17,504 nt of DNA from Saprospiraceae bacterium. Its GTDB lineage: Bacteria > Bacteroidota > Bacteroidia > Chitinophagales > Saprospiraceae. The notes beneath the pieces are model-generated. The model had not been told where the DNA came from, made no database searches, and was given only the letters and a program-made list of their open reading frames with translations. Position 1 is the first letter of the stretch; every line of letters begins with the position of its first letter. This document shows, one piece after another, positions 7,184 through 14,285 of the stretch. The stretch lies in assembly GCA_027009605.1 (NCBI GenBank), contig JALVCY010000055.1, positions 1 to 17,504 of the forward strand, written 5' to 3'. The translations under genes and the position numbers were made by a program.

Positions 7184-7498
7184 ATGGCCATAAAAATAAC
7201 AGACGACTGCATCAACTGCGATGCCTGTATCTCTGAATGTCCGAACAATGCAATTTACGAACCGGATGAAGAGTGGTCTATGGCAGACGGTACTGCCTTG
7301 GATGACGATGAAAAGCATGAACCACTATCTGATGAGTTCTACTACATTGTAGCGGATAAATGTACAGAATGTAAAGGTTTTCATGATGAGCCACAGTGTG
7401 CAGCGGTTTGTCCCGTTGATTGCTGTGTTCCTGATGAAGATCACGTCGAAACGGAAGAAGAGCTTCTTGCGAAAAAAGCTAAGCTTCACGGCGAATAG
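7184..7498 (+). CDS. 2x[4Fe-4S] ferredoxin
   Basis: This is a small soluble electron carrier of 104 residues. The first cluster motif is C9-x2-C12-x2-C15-x3-C19-P. The second is C60-x2-C63-x8-C72-x3-C76-P, followed by extra cysteines at 80-81. The two motifs are separated by a long acidic insert (about residues 26-58), and the 8-residue gap in the second motif is the pattern of the Allochromatium-type (YfhL-like) dicluster ferredoxins, which often have very low potential. It is transcribed divergently from korA. A role as electron acceptor of KorAB, and possibly donor to complex I, is inferred from position and chemistry. A strong terminator follows at once. Confidence 0.93.
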   Translation: MAIKITDDCINCDACISECPNNAIYEPDEEWSMADGTALDDDEKHEPLSDEFYYIVADKCTECKGFHDEPQCAAVCPVDCCVPDEDHVETEEELLAKKAKLHGE

Positions 7499-7516
7499 TC
7501 TTTGCTTTCGCTAAAT

Positions 7517-7552
7517 AAAAAAGCGATGCCCTTTCGGGTATCGCTTTTTTTT
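7517..7552 (+). terminator. Intrinsic terminator of the ferredoxin gene
   Basis: GCGATGCCC and GGGTATCGC pair (one G-T wobble) around a TTTC loop. The stem is flanked by A6 (7517-7522) and followed by a run of eight T, which extends the stem and makes it potentially bidirectional. It lies 18 bp after the ferredoxin stop. Confidence 0.9.
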
Positions 7553-7572
7553 ATGTCCCCTTAACGGCCTTG

Positions 7573-7591
7573 TCCCGACCAACTGTCGGGA
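7573..7591. repeat. Short palindrome TCCCGAC/GTCGGGA
   Basis: A perfect 7-bp inverted repeat surrounds a CAACT loop. It lies between the ferredoxin terminator and the 3' end of the DUF3667 gene. No T-run follows, so it is not a terminator by itself. It resembles dispersed palindromic repeats, but the family is unknown to me. Confidence 0.6.
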
Positions 7592-7690
7592 TCAGTTCCA
7601 AGATATAGCAAAGAGCGAAGCGAATTTGCGCCACAGGCAATTGAAGGTAATTAGTTCAGTTTACTCCAAAAAACTAGACATCATAGCTAA

Positions 7691-7723
7691 TCGTAGGGGG
7701 CATCACAAGGATGCCCCCTACGA
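7691..7723. repeat. 33-bp palindromic element supplying the DUF3667 gene stop codon
   Basis: The 13-bp arms TCGTAGGGGGCAT (7691-7703) and ATGCCCCCTACGA (7711-7723) are perfectly complementary around the loop CACAAGG (7704-7710). The element at 3006-3026 has the same 7-nt loop with different arms. The TAG stop of the minus-strand gene (7718-7720) is inside the element, in the same CGTAGGGG context as the nuoB stop. Confidence 0.85.
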
Positions 7724-8455
7724 CCAATTCAACCAATCCACCAAAAGCCCCACCCCAATAACCAAAAACATAAAGGTAAACATGCCTAAAAAATAACTTA
7801 CAAAGGCTTTAACATAATTAATTTTTTTGGCTTTATCAAAAAACGAACCGATGGCCCAAGAAATGTACAAAAATACCAGCATTGACCCCGTATCCAACAC
7901 CTTGCGCCCCGTCAAACTATCCAAAGCACCCAACACCGCAAACATCAACATCCCAATCCCCATCACATAACTCAATAGCACTAGGATTTCAAAGAAGTTG
8001 AAGCCATATTTTCGGAAGAAAATATGAATCCAAAAAGCCAAAACAACAGCCATCAGGATATTAGCATAGCCATAGTTTTGGGAAACCCACGTAATAAGAG
8101 TAGTCACCGCCGAAGCTTCCTTCAGACCGGCACCAATATACCCATCTTCAAAGTGCAACCAACGCTGCATCAAACTATAGACCAAGGAGCAAACAATAAT
8201 AAAAAAGATAGGCTTGACCAATCGCTTTCGATCTTCTAAAATAAACTTCCGAATACTTAATCCCGGGCGCAATAACAATTCCCTTACGGTAAAAAATATC
8301 CCTTTATCAAAATTTAAAACGCTCCCTATTTCGGATAAGAGATATTGCCCATTTATTTCAGTTACTTTTTGCGGAAGCCCACAATGGGCGCAAAAGGAGT
8401 CGGACACTTCGCTATGACAATGGGGACATCGGGGTCTTTCTTGCGGTTCTTTCAC
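7718..8455 (-). CDS. DUF3667 membrane protein with N-terminal zinc ribbon
   Basis: This 245-residue protein has a CxxC-x8-CxxC zinc-ribbon pattern (Cys10, Cys13, Cys22, Cys25), followed by the region typical of DUF3667: INGQYLL, FDKGIFFTVRELLLRPG and FILEDRKRLVKPIFFI at about residues 34-88. Four to five hydrophobic helices fill residues 82-240. The biochemical function of the family is not known to me; it is common in Bacteroidota. The gene is convergent with the ferredoxin and divergent from susC, and seems to be a single transcription unit. Its stop codon lies inside a palindromic repeat. The family call is from pattern recognition. Confidence 0.8.
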   Translation of the reverse strand: MKEPQERPRCPHCHSEVSDSFCAHCGLPQKVTEINGQYLLSEIGSVLNFDKGIFFTVRELLLRPGLSIRKFILEDRKRLVKPIFFIIVCSLVYSLMQRWLHFEDGYIGAGLKEASAVTTLITWVSQNYGYANILMAVVLAFWIHIFFRKYGFNFFEILVLLSYVMGIGMLMFAVLGALDSLTGRKVLDTGSMLVFLYISWAIGSFFDKAKKINYVKAFVSYFLGMFTFMFLVIGVGLLVDWLNWS

Positions 8456-8701
8456 GATTGTTTTTTTTCAGGAATGGAATATTGCTAGGACGATGCCTAG
8501 CTTACGGAGTCCAATTTACGAAAAAAATAGAAAACATGGGATGCTTATGTCCTTCGCAGGACACCATTTGCAAAAATCTAGTTGAATTCAAAAAATACAA
8601 TTCAATTACAATATAAACAAAATCACAAGGTACAAATGTTTTTGGAAATTCCAAGAAAAATACCCCCAAAAAAAATAATGATGTATTTTAGCTTCCAAAG
8701 T

Positions 8702-8733
8702 TTTGGTACTTAGGACTTTATGAAGTAACTTGT
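8702..8733 (+). promoter_or_regulatory. Possible susC promoter
   Basis: TTTG (8702-8705), 20 nt, then TAACTTGT (8726-8733) fits the Bacteroidota TTTG-N19-21-TAnnTTTG layout, with mismatches in the second box. Transcription would start just before the palindrome at 8743. This is weak evidence. Confidence 0.25.
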
Positions 8734-8742
8734 AGGCTCATT

Positions 8743-8772
8743 TTAGTAACCAACCTGTTACTAATTTTTTTT
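8743..8772 (+). promoter_or_regulatory. Hairpin with T-run upstream of susC
   Basis: TTAGTAAC (8743-8750) and GTTACTAA (8757-8764) are perfect 8-bp arms around CAACCT, followed directly by eight T (8765-8772). The form is that of an intrinsic terminator, but it lies about 120 bp before the chosen susC start with no gene ending in front of it. It may be an operator or an attenuator in the susC leader. Confidence 0.5.
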
Positions 8773-8894
8773 CACTTTAAACAAACCTAAATGAAGCAAA
8801 AACTAGTCAATTTCTCCCCCTAGACAGGGGCTTGTATCAAATGGAGTGTAAATCCAAACCCACATTTTTTTTTAAATTTCTAAATCTTTTTCTA

Positions 8895-11800
8895 ATGAAA
8901 AGAAATTACGCATTATTAATCATCCTTCTGTTGATGATTAGTGCCCAATATGGATTTGCCCAGAGCAAAACCATCAGCGGCACGGTAACAGACCAAAGCG
9001 TAGCAGAAACTCTCCCCGGGGTAACCGTTCTGGTCAAAGGAACCAATACGGGAACCGTAACCGACATTGATGGACACTACAGCTTGCAAGTGCCTTCTAA
9101 TGAGTCGGTTTTGGTGTTTTCGTACATTGGTTATATTACTCAAGAAGTGGTCGTTGGAGACCAAAATGTAATTGATGTAGCGTTGGCTCCGGATCTTATC
9201 GGTCTGGAAGAAGTCGTTGTCGTCGGTTATGGTACCCAAAAAAGGGAAAACCTAACCGGTGCGGTTTCTACTGTAGATGTAGCCAAAACGTTGGATGCCA
9301 AGCCAATTGCTGATGTTGGTAGAAGCTTGAAAGGGGTCGTACCCGGCTTGACGATTACCCACTCTACCGGTAAACTAAACCAAGACGCCGTTCTCAAACT
9401 TAGGGGCTATGGTTCTATCAATGGTCCTAGTGACCCGTTAGTGCTGATTGATGGGGTCGAAGGTCGGTTGTCTGACCTAAACCCGGAATCTATAGAATCC
9501 GTTTCTGTATTGAAGGATGCCGCTTCGGCGTCTATTTATGGAGTACGGGCGGCTTTTGGGGTGATTTTGATTACCACCAAAAAAGGAAAGGCCGGTAAGA
9601 CCGTGGTCACTTATTCTAATAACTTTGCCTATTCTACTCCAATTTGGAACATCAAGCATGCACACATGGAGCCTTTGATGGATGCCATTCATACCGCCAA
9701 AGCACGTAATAATGGGGGGGCACCATTTGCTTTTGGCATGGGCGGACAAGACTGGAGAGACAAAAGTATCCAATGGGAAAAGGATTATGGCTATCTCGGT
9801 AGTAGCCTTAGTGATGAAACCATGAAAGAAGGTCGTGACTTTGAAGTCATCAACGGTCAGTTTTATGGTTATAGAAGTTGGGATGTTTTTGGTCAGATTT
9901 TGAACAAAAATGCACCTTCCAGCACCCATAACTTATCCATTAGTGGTGGTAATGATAAGGTTAGCTACAACATCTCTCTGGCCAATAATGCCAAAGATGG
10001 TTTGTATAGGGTCAATACAGAGACTTTCGTCAAAAGAACACTTAATGCGAACATCTCTGCCAAACTAACCGACTGGGCCACCTTAAACTTCCGGAACATC
10101 TTGACTAAGAGTAAGTACGAAGAGCCGTTTAGTTATAGAGCCGGTTCCCGCTTGGGGGAATTGTTCTATGCCTTGAGATGGCCTAATAACTTTGCTTATG
10201 GAGTTTCTGATGGTACTTATTTTGGGGCACCTAAAGGCACTAGCTTTATTAGTCCGATTGGTTTTTTAAGAAATGCCAACAGGAATGTAACGGATAGAGA
10301 TTACTCTCGAAATACCATCGAATTGGTGACGGATATTTTTAAGAGAGACCACCAAGATTTGAATTTTACGACTAATTTCTCTTACTCGAAGGGAGACAAT
10401 GAATTTCATCAAAAAGGTGGCGCAGTACCAATGATTAATTGGTGGAGTAGTGGAAATCCGCCCAAATATGACCCGTTGTATTATTCCGGTTCTACATCTC
10501 GCAACAAAACTAGTTATACATTTCGGAAGAATAAGTTATACTCTTTTAATGCTTTCGCAAATTATACTAACACCAGATTGGAAAATCACACCTTCTCCAT
10601 CTTGGGTGGTACCAACATAGAGCAAAACGATTACTCTTATTTGCTCGCCAGCAGACCGTTTTTGTTAGACCCTAATTTGCCGGAGTTGGCTACAGCGGTG
10701 GGTGATGCATCCGCCAATAATTTTAAATCCCGTTGGAGAGTATTGGGATTTTTCTCCAGAGTGAACTATAATTACAAAGATAAGTTGCTCTTGGAATTGA
10801 ATGGAAGAATGGATGGTTCTACTAAATTTCCGAAAGGTGACAGATTTGCCTTTTTCCCTTCCGGTTCTGTAGGATACCGTGTGACAGAAGAAGATTTTGC
10901 GAAAGACTTTTTGGATAGAATCAAGGTCTCTAATTTAAAATTAAGAGCTTCTTGGGGTCAAAACGGTTATCAAGACATCAGTAACTTCCTGTTTTTATCC
11001 ACACTCTCGAATCGAGATGCCAAATGGATTACAAACAGTCAGCTGGAAAAAACCTTTGGAAATCCTACTGTAGTTTCTTCTTCTTTGACTTGGGAAAAAA
11101 TTCAAACAGTGGACTTCGGTGTGGATATGGGCTTATTTCATAACCAAATCGACATTATGTTTGATATCTTTACCAGAAAGAATAAGAACATGTTGGTTCC
11201 CGGTGAGCAGCGTCCTGCGGTGTTAGGTTCATCTGTACCTAAAGTCAATGCCGGAGAAATGACTACTAAAGGTTGGGAAGCCACCATGAGCTTCAGACAT
11301 AAGTTTACCAAAGACTTTGATTTTTATGTGACAGGAGTCTTAGCAGATGCACAGGCCAAAATCACCAAATGGAGCAACGAATCCGGTATCTTATCCGATT
11401 TTTACGAAGGCATGAAATTGGGAGATATTTGGGGCTTTGAGACGGACAGGCTGCTTCAAGCGGATGATTTTGACTCCAATGGAGATTTGAAGGACAACAT
11501 TCCGGTTCAGGATCCAAATATGTATAGTTCCGGATTTAATATCGGCCCGGGTGATGTCAAATATAAAGACTTGAATGGTGACGGTAAGGTGGACAAAGGC
11601 TCCTTTACGTTAAAAGATCACGGAGATTTGAAGGTGATTGGTAATACCACACCTAGGTACGAGTATAGTATCCGTACCGGAGTCAACTTTAAAGGCTTCG
11701 ATTTGGGTGGATTGTTACAAGGAGTAGGCAAGAGAGATTATTGGGGTATCGGTAATGTCGCTTTGGCCAGCTATCACTACGATGTTTTGTATGATTATCA

Positions 11801-12215
11801 GACCGACTACTGGAAAGAAGACAATACGGATGCTTTTTATCCAAGACCTTTTGCTTCCAATGCCGGTTCTTATTTGCCAAATACCAAGAATATCGGACGC
11901 TTATTGAATGGCGGCAAGATGCTGATGTATGGAAAAAACAACTACGTTCCACAAACCAAATACTTGCAAAATCTAGCTTATTTGCGTTTGAAGGAGTTGA
12001 GCTTTGGTTATACACTTCCTACACGAATGACGCAAAAATTCTACATCAACAAGATGAGAGTGTATTTTGCAGCGTATAATTTGGCGACTTGGTCTAAGAA
12101 CTTTACGCCGGTGGATCCGGAATCAACCATCAATTATTATGGCTCTTTATCTTTTTATGGTACGCAGTTGCCACAAACAAAGAGCTTTTCTTTTGGCTTA
12201 CAATTAACACTTTAA
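8895..12215 (+). CDS. SusC/RagA-family TonB-dependent outer-membrane transporter
   Basis: This is an outer-membrane beta-barrel that imports bound oligomers or peptides together with a SusD partner, using TonB energy. I chose the ATG at 8895 because it starts a clear signal peptide (MKRNYALLIILLLMISAQ, cleaved near YGFAQ-S); the in-frame ATGs upstream (8832, 8841) would add a non-signal stretch. The mature protein begins with a carboxypeptidase-D-like domain (KTISGTVTD to about residue 108), then EEVVVVGYGTQKRENLTGAV, the plug with LVLIDGVEGRLSDLNPE and DAASASIYGVRAAFGVILITTKKG, and a barrel of about 850 residues. DLNGDGKVD is a typical calcium-loop-like motif. Its 1106 residues are normal for SusC. 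The substrate cannot be told: no glycosidase or peptidase is adjacent. susD follows after 4 bp. Confidence 0.95.
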   Translation: MKRNYALLIILLLMISAQYGFAQSKTISGTVTDQSVAETLPGVTVLVKGTNTGTVTDIDGHYSLQVPSNESVLVFSYIGYITQEVVVGDQNVIDVALAPDLIGLEEVVVVGYGTQKRENLTGAVSTVDVAKTLDAKPIADVGRSLKGVVPGLTITHSTGKLNQDAVLKLRGYGSINGPSDPLVLIDGVEGRLSDLNPESIESVSVLKDAASASIYGVRAAFGVILITTKKGKAGKTVVTYSNNFAYSTPIWNIKHAHMEPLMDAIHTAKARNNGGAPFAFGMGGQDWRDKSIQWEKDYGYLGSSLSDETMKEGRDFEVINGQFYGYRSWDVFGQILNKNAPSSTHNLSISGGNDKVSYNISLANNAKDGLYRVNTETFVKRTLNANISAKLTDWATLNFRNILTKSKYEEPFSYRAGSRLGELFYALRWPNNFAYGVSDGTYFGAPKGTSFISPIGFLRNANRNVTDRDYSRNTIELVTDIFKRDHQDLNFTTNFSYSKGDNEFHQKGGAVPMINWWSSGNPPKYDPLYYSGSTSRNKTSYTFRKNKLYSFNAFANYTNTRLENHTFSILGGTNIEQNDYSYLLASRPFLLDPNLPELATAVGDASANNFKSRWRVLGFFSRVNYNYKDKLLLELNGRMDGSTKFPKGDRFAFFPSGSVGYRVTEEDFAKDFLDRIKVSNLKLRASWGQNGYQDISNFLFLSTLSNRDAKWITNSQLEKTFGNPTVVSSSLTWEKIQTVDFGVDMGLFHNQIDIMFDIFTRKNKNMLVPGEQRPAVLGSSVPKVNAGEMTTKGWEATMSFRHKFTKDFDFYVTGVLADAQAKITKWSNESGILSDFYEGMKLGDIWGFETDRLLQADDFDSNGDLKDNIPVQDPNMYSSGFNIGPGDVKYKDLNGDGKVDKGSFTLKDHGDLKVIGNTTPRYEYSIRTGVNFKGFDLGGLLQGVGKRDYWGIGNVALASYHYDVLYDYQTDYWKEDNTDAFYPRPFASNAGSYLPNTKNIGRLLNGGKMLMYGKNNYVPQTKYLQNLAYLRLKELSFGYTLPTRMTQKFYINKMRVYFAAYNLATWSKNFTPVDPESTINYYGSLSFYGTQLPQTKSFSFGLQLTL

Positions 12216-12219
12216 AATC

Positions 12220-13905
12220 ATGAAAAAAATCATATATCTGTTCACGATTCTAATGGTCTTCATCGCCGTAAGTGGTTGTAAGGATTATTTAGAAGTTGAA
12301 CCCGAAACAGAATTCACTAACGACAATTTTTGGACGAGTGAATCCAACTTAGAGTCCTTTTCTTATGGACTATACGAGAACTTCAAAGGCTATGGAAATG
12401 GTGGCTTTTTTGGTGGTGATCATTTCTTTTCCGTAAATAATGATGATGTTATTGGTTTAGACCAAAGATTGGAATTGGACTTTCCTACCACAGTGCCGGC
12501 AACGGTTTCCGGTTCCCATTGGGGCTGGTCTAATATTCGTAAGGCCAATGTGCTGATTACCGAAACTCAAAAAGCATCATTAGACGCTACAATTCAGGAC
12601 AAATACGTGGGTGTCGGTCGTTTTTTCCGCGCATTACTTTACTGGGATAAGGTAAGAAGATATGGCGATGTGCCTTTCTATGACAAGCCTGTGGATCCGG
12701 ATGATGAGCATGCCCTATTTGCCGCACGTACGCCTATGGTAGATGTAGTCAACAACATTGTTGCCGACCTTGATTTTGCAATTGCTCACTTACCGGACAG
12801 CTATGACAAAACCAAAGTGACCAAATGGACGGCTTTAGCCCTAAAATCCAGAGTGTGTCTGTCTGCAGCGACTACGTTTAAGTATCATAATGTGGCCGGA
12901 GCAGATGTCAATAAGCTGTTGAATGAAAGTGTTGCGGCTTCTACGGAGTTGATGAATGCTAATTTTAGCTTAAGTGATAGCTATTCTGCGCTATTCTATA
13001 GTGAAGATTTGTCTTCTAATCCGGAAGTTATCTTGATGAAGAAGTACAATGAGAATATGAAACACCCTATTCCGAGTTTCATTTTTCAAGAGCCGTTTTT
13101 TGGATTTTCCAACTCGGCTGTTTCTTCTTTCTTGATGGCGGATGGTAAGCCGATTCATTATGATGGGGCGGCACATCCTGGCTATACCGAATGGACTTTT
13201 AACACTACTGATACCATTACGACAGCAGACAATGCCATTCAAGTGAATGTAGGTATTGCCAACGGACGCGACGGCAGAATGTCTCAAATTATTGACACCA
13301 CTCGTTTAGTGGCTCCATTTAGTAAGGGAATTCCTATGTTCTCCCCGATTAAATATGCCGACTATGACTTGACTGTTCACGCACCCAAGCAAGGGGTAGA
13401 AGCGACTACAGATGCACCCATTTTTAGATTAGGCGAAGTTCTTTTAAATTTTGCGGAAGCAAAAGCAGAACTAGGAAGCATCACACAAGCAGACTTGGAT
13501 AATAGCATCAATCTTTTGAGAGCTAGAGCCGGGGTGGCTCCATTGTCCATGAATGTTGGTTTTGATGCCGACGACCGTGACCCTAGCGTAGATGCACTGC
13601 TTTGGGAGATTAGAAGGGAGCGGAGAGTAGAATTGATGCTCGAACCTTTCAGAAAATGGGATTTGCTTCGTTGGGCCAAAGGGTCTTATTACGATGCGGA
13701 CAACAGTTTTTACGGTGTTAAGGTCGCTCCTACAGTTCCTTTTGCTTCAAGTATCACCGTCTTAAAAGATGCTGAAGGGCATCTTTATGCGCAAGAGCCC
13801 GGCGATAGAAGAACGCCTTGGGATGATCGTAAATATTGGGAGCCCATACCCGCCGACCAGTTGACTCTCAATAAGAACCTAACTCAAAATCCGGGTTGGG
13901 ATTGA
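12220..13905 (+). CDS. SusD/RagB-family nutrient-binding outer-membrane lipoprotein
   Basis: This surface lipoprotein caps the SusC channel and captures the ligand. A 19-residue signal ends in the lipobox VSGC, with Cys20 as the lipidated residue. KDYLEVEPETEF follows, as in most SusD proteins. A TPR-rich helical region with FFRALLYWDKVRRYGDVPFY lies near residues 132-151. The conserved RREREVEL-like motif appears as WEIRRERRVELMLEPFRKWD near residues 464-483, and the C terminus has the usual IPADQLTLNKNLTQNPGW. The 561-residue length is normal. It starts 4 bp after susC and is followed by a strong terminator, so susC-susD form a two-gene operon. Substrate unknown. Confidence 0.95.
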   Translation: MKKIIYLFTILMVFIAVSGCKDYLEVEPETEFTNDNFWTSESNLESFSYGLYENFKGYGNGGFFGGDHFFSVNNDDVIGLDQRLELDFPTTVPATVSGSHWGWSNIRKANVLITETQKASLDATIQDKYVGVGRFFRALLYWDKVRRYGDVPFYDKPVDPDDEHALFAARTPMVDVVNNIVADLDFAIAHLPDSYDKTKVTKWTALALKSRVCLSAATTFKYHNVAGADVNKLLNESVAASTELMNANFSLSDSYSALFYSEDLSSNPEVILMKKYNENMKHPIPSFIFQEPFFGFSNSAVSSFLMADGKPIHYDGAAHPGYTEWTFNTTDTITTADNAIQVNVGIANGRDGRMSQIIDTTRLVAPFSKGIPMFSPIKYADYDLTVHAPKQGVEATTDAPIFRLGEVLLNFAEAKAELGSITQADLDNSINLLRARAGVAPLSMNVGFDADDRDPSVDALLWEIRRERRVELMLEPFRKWDLLRWAKGSYYDADNSFYGVKVAPTVPFASSITVLKDAEGHLYAQEPGDRRTPWDDRKYWEPIPADQLTLNKNLTQNPGWD

Positions 13906-13926
13906 GTTATTGATTTTTGAAATACG

Positions 13927-13960
13927 AGCCCCATCCTTTTGGATGGGGCTTTTTTATTTT
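13927..13960 (+). terminator. Intrinsic terminator of the susC-susD operon
   Basis: AGCCCCATCC (13927-13936) and GGATGGGGCT (13941-13950) pair perfectly in 10 bp around TTTT, followed by a T-rich run. It lies 21 bp after the susD stop. Confidence 0.93.
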
Positions 13961-14040
13961 TCAACCTAATAGATAATAGGAACACCTAAACAGTTACTCT
14001 AATTTTTCATTATAGTATTCTCAATAATCAATAATTCTTG

Positions 14041-14048
14041 TATCTTTG
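14041..14048 (+). promoter_or_regulatory. Consensus -7 box for the sensor kinase operon
   Basis: TATCTTTG exactly matches the Bacteroidota TAnnTTTG box. It lies about 240 bp before the kinase start, so the transcript would have a long leader. No clear TTTG is seen at the -33 position. Confidence 0.55.
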
Positions 14049-14089
14049 TCCTAGTTATTCTACACTATGATTAAAAATTTTATTCATAA

Positions 14090-14267
14090 GCGACGGAGAA
14101 GGACAGCCCAATGCTGTATCACCAACTCGAATGCTCGGTCAATCATGGGCTAGCCCGCCCTAATTACCGGCAATTGGTTTTCAGTAACGTCCCTAGTATC
14201 TCCGAAGGCTTATGCACAGAATGAACCGGCTTTTGCCAAGCAGTTCGCTCTGTGTCTGTAACTAATT
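14090..14267 (+). promoter_or_regulatory. Structured leader upstream of the sensor kinase
   Basis: This stretch is visibly richer in G and C than the AT-rich DNA before it and carries several inverted repeats. ACAGC-CCAAT-GCTGT is at 14103-14117. CGGAGA (14094-14099) can pair with TCTCCG (14199-14204). CACAGA/TCTGTG (14215-14220 with 14249-14254) encloses GAAC/GTTC and GGC-TTTT-GCC, making one long interrupted hairpin 13 bp before the in-frame ATG at 14268. Short open frames are present but none has a recognisable product. It could be a structured mRNA leader or a small RNA; no known riboswitch is recognised. Confidence 0.45.
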
Positions 14268-14285
14268 ATGCCAAATGAACAAGCT

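Larger units (their letters stand above)
8456..8894. other. Divergent intergenic region upstream of susC
   Basis: This 439-bp AT-rich stretch separates the DUF3667 gene from susC. It holds three perfect short palindromes: GCTAGG-6-CCTAGC at 8484-8501, TGTCCT-TCGC-AGGACA at 8548-8563, and TTAGTAAC-6-GTTACTAA at 8743-8764. CCCC-TAGACA-GGGG is at 8817-8830. I see no protein-coding gene, no tRNA and no anti-sigma/sigma pair of the kind that often controls sus genes. Promoters for both flanking genes must lie here. Confidence 0.7.

Noticed and set aside
8832..8894. N-terminal extension of SusC from upstream ATG codons
   Set aside because: The extension precedes a complete signal peptide that begins at 8895, which is the expected N terminus for SusC proteins.
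14067..14153. Small gene of 28 codons before the kinase, or a 64-codon frame with an internal TAG
   Set aside because: No recognisable product. The three frames are each open for only short stretches, and the palindromes favour an RNA leader.
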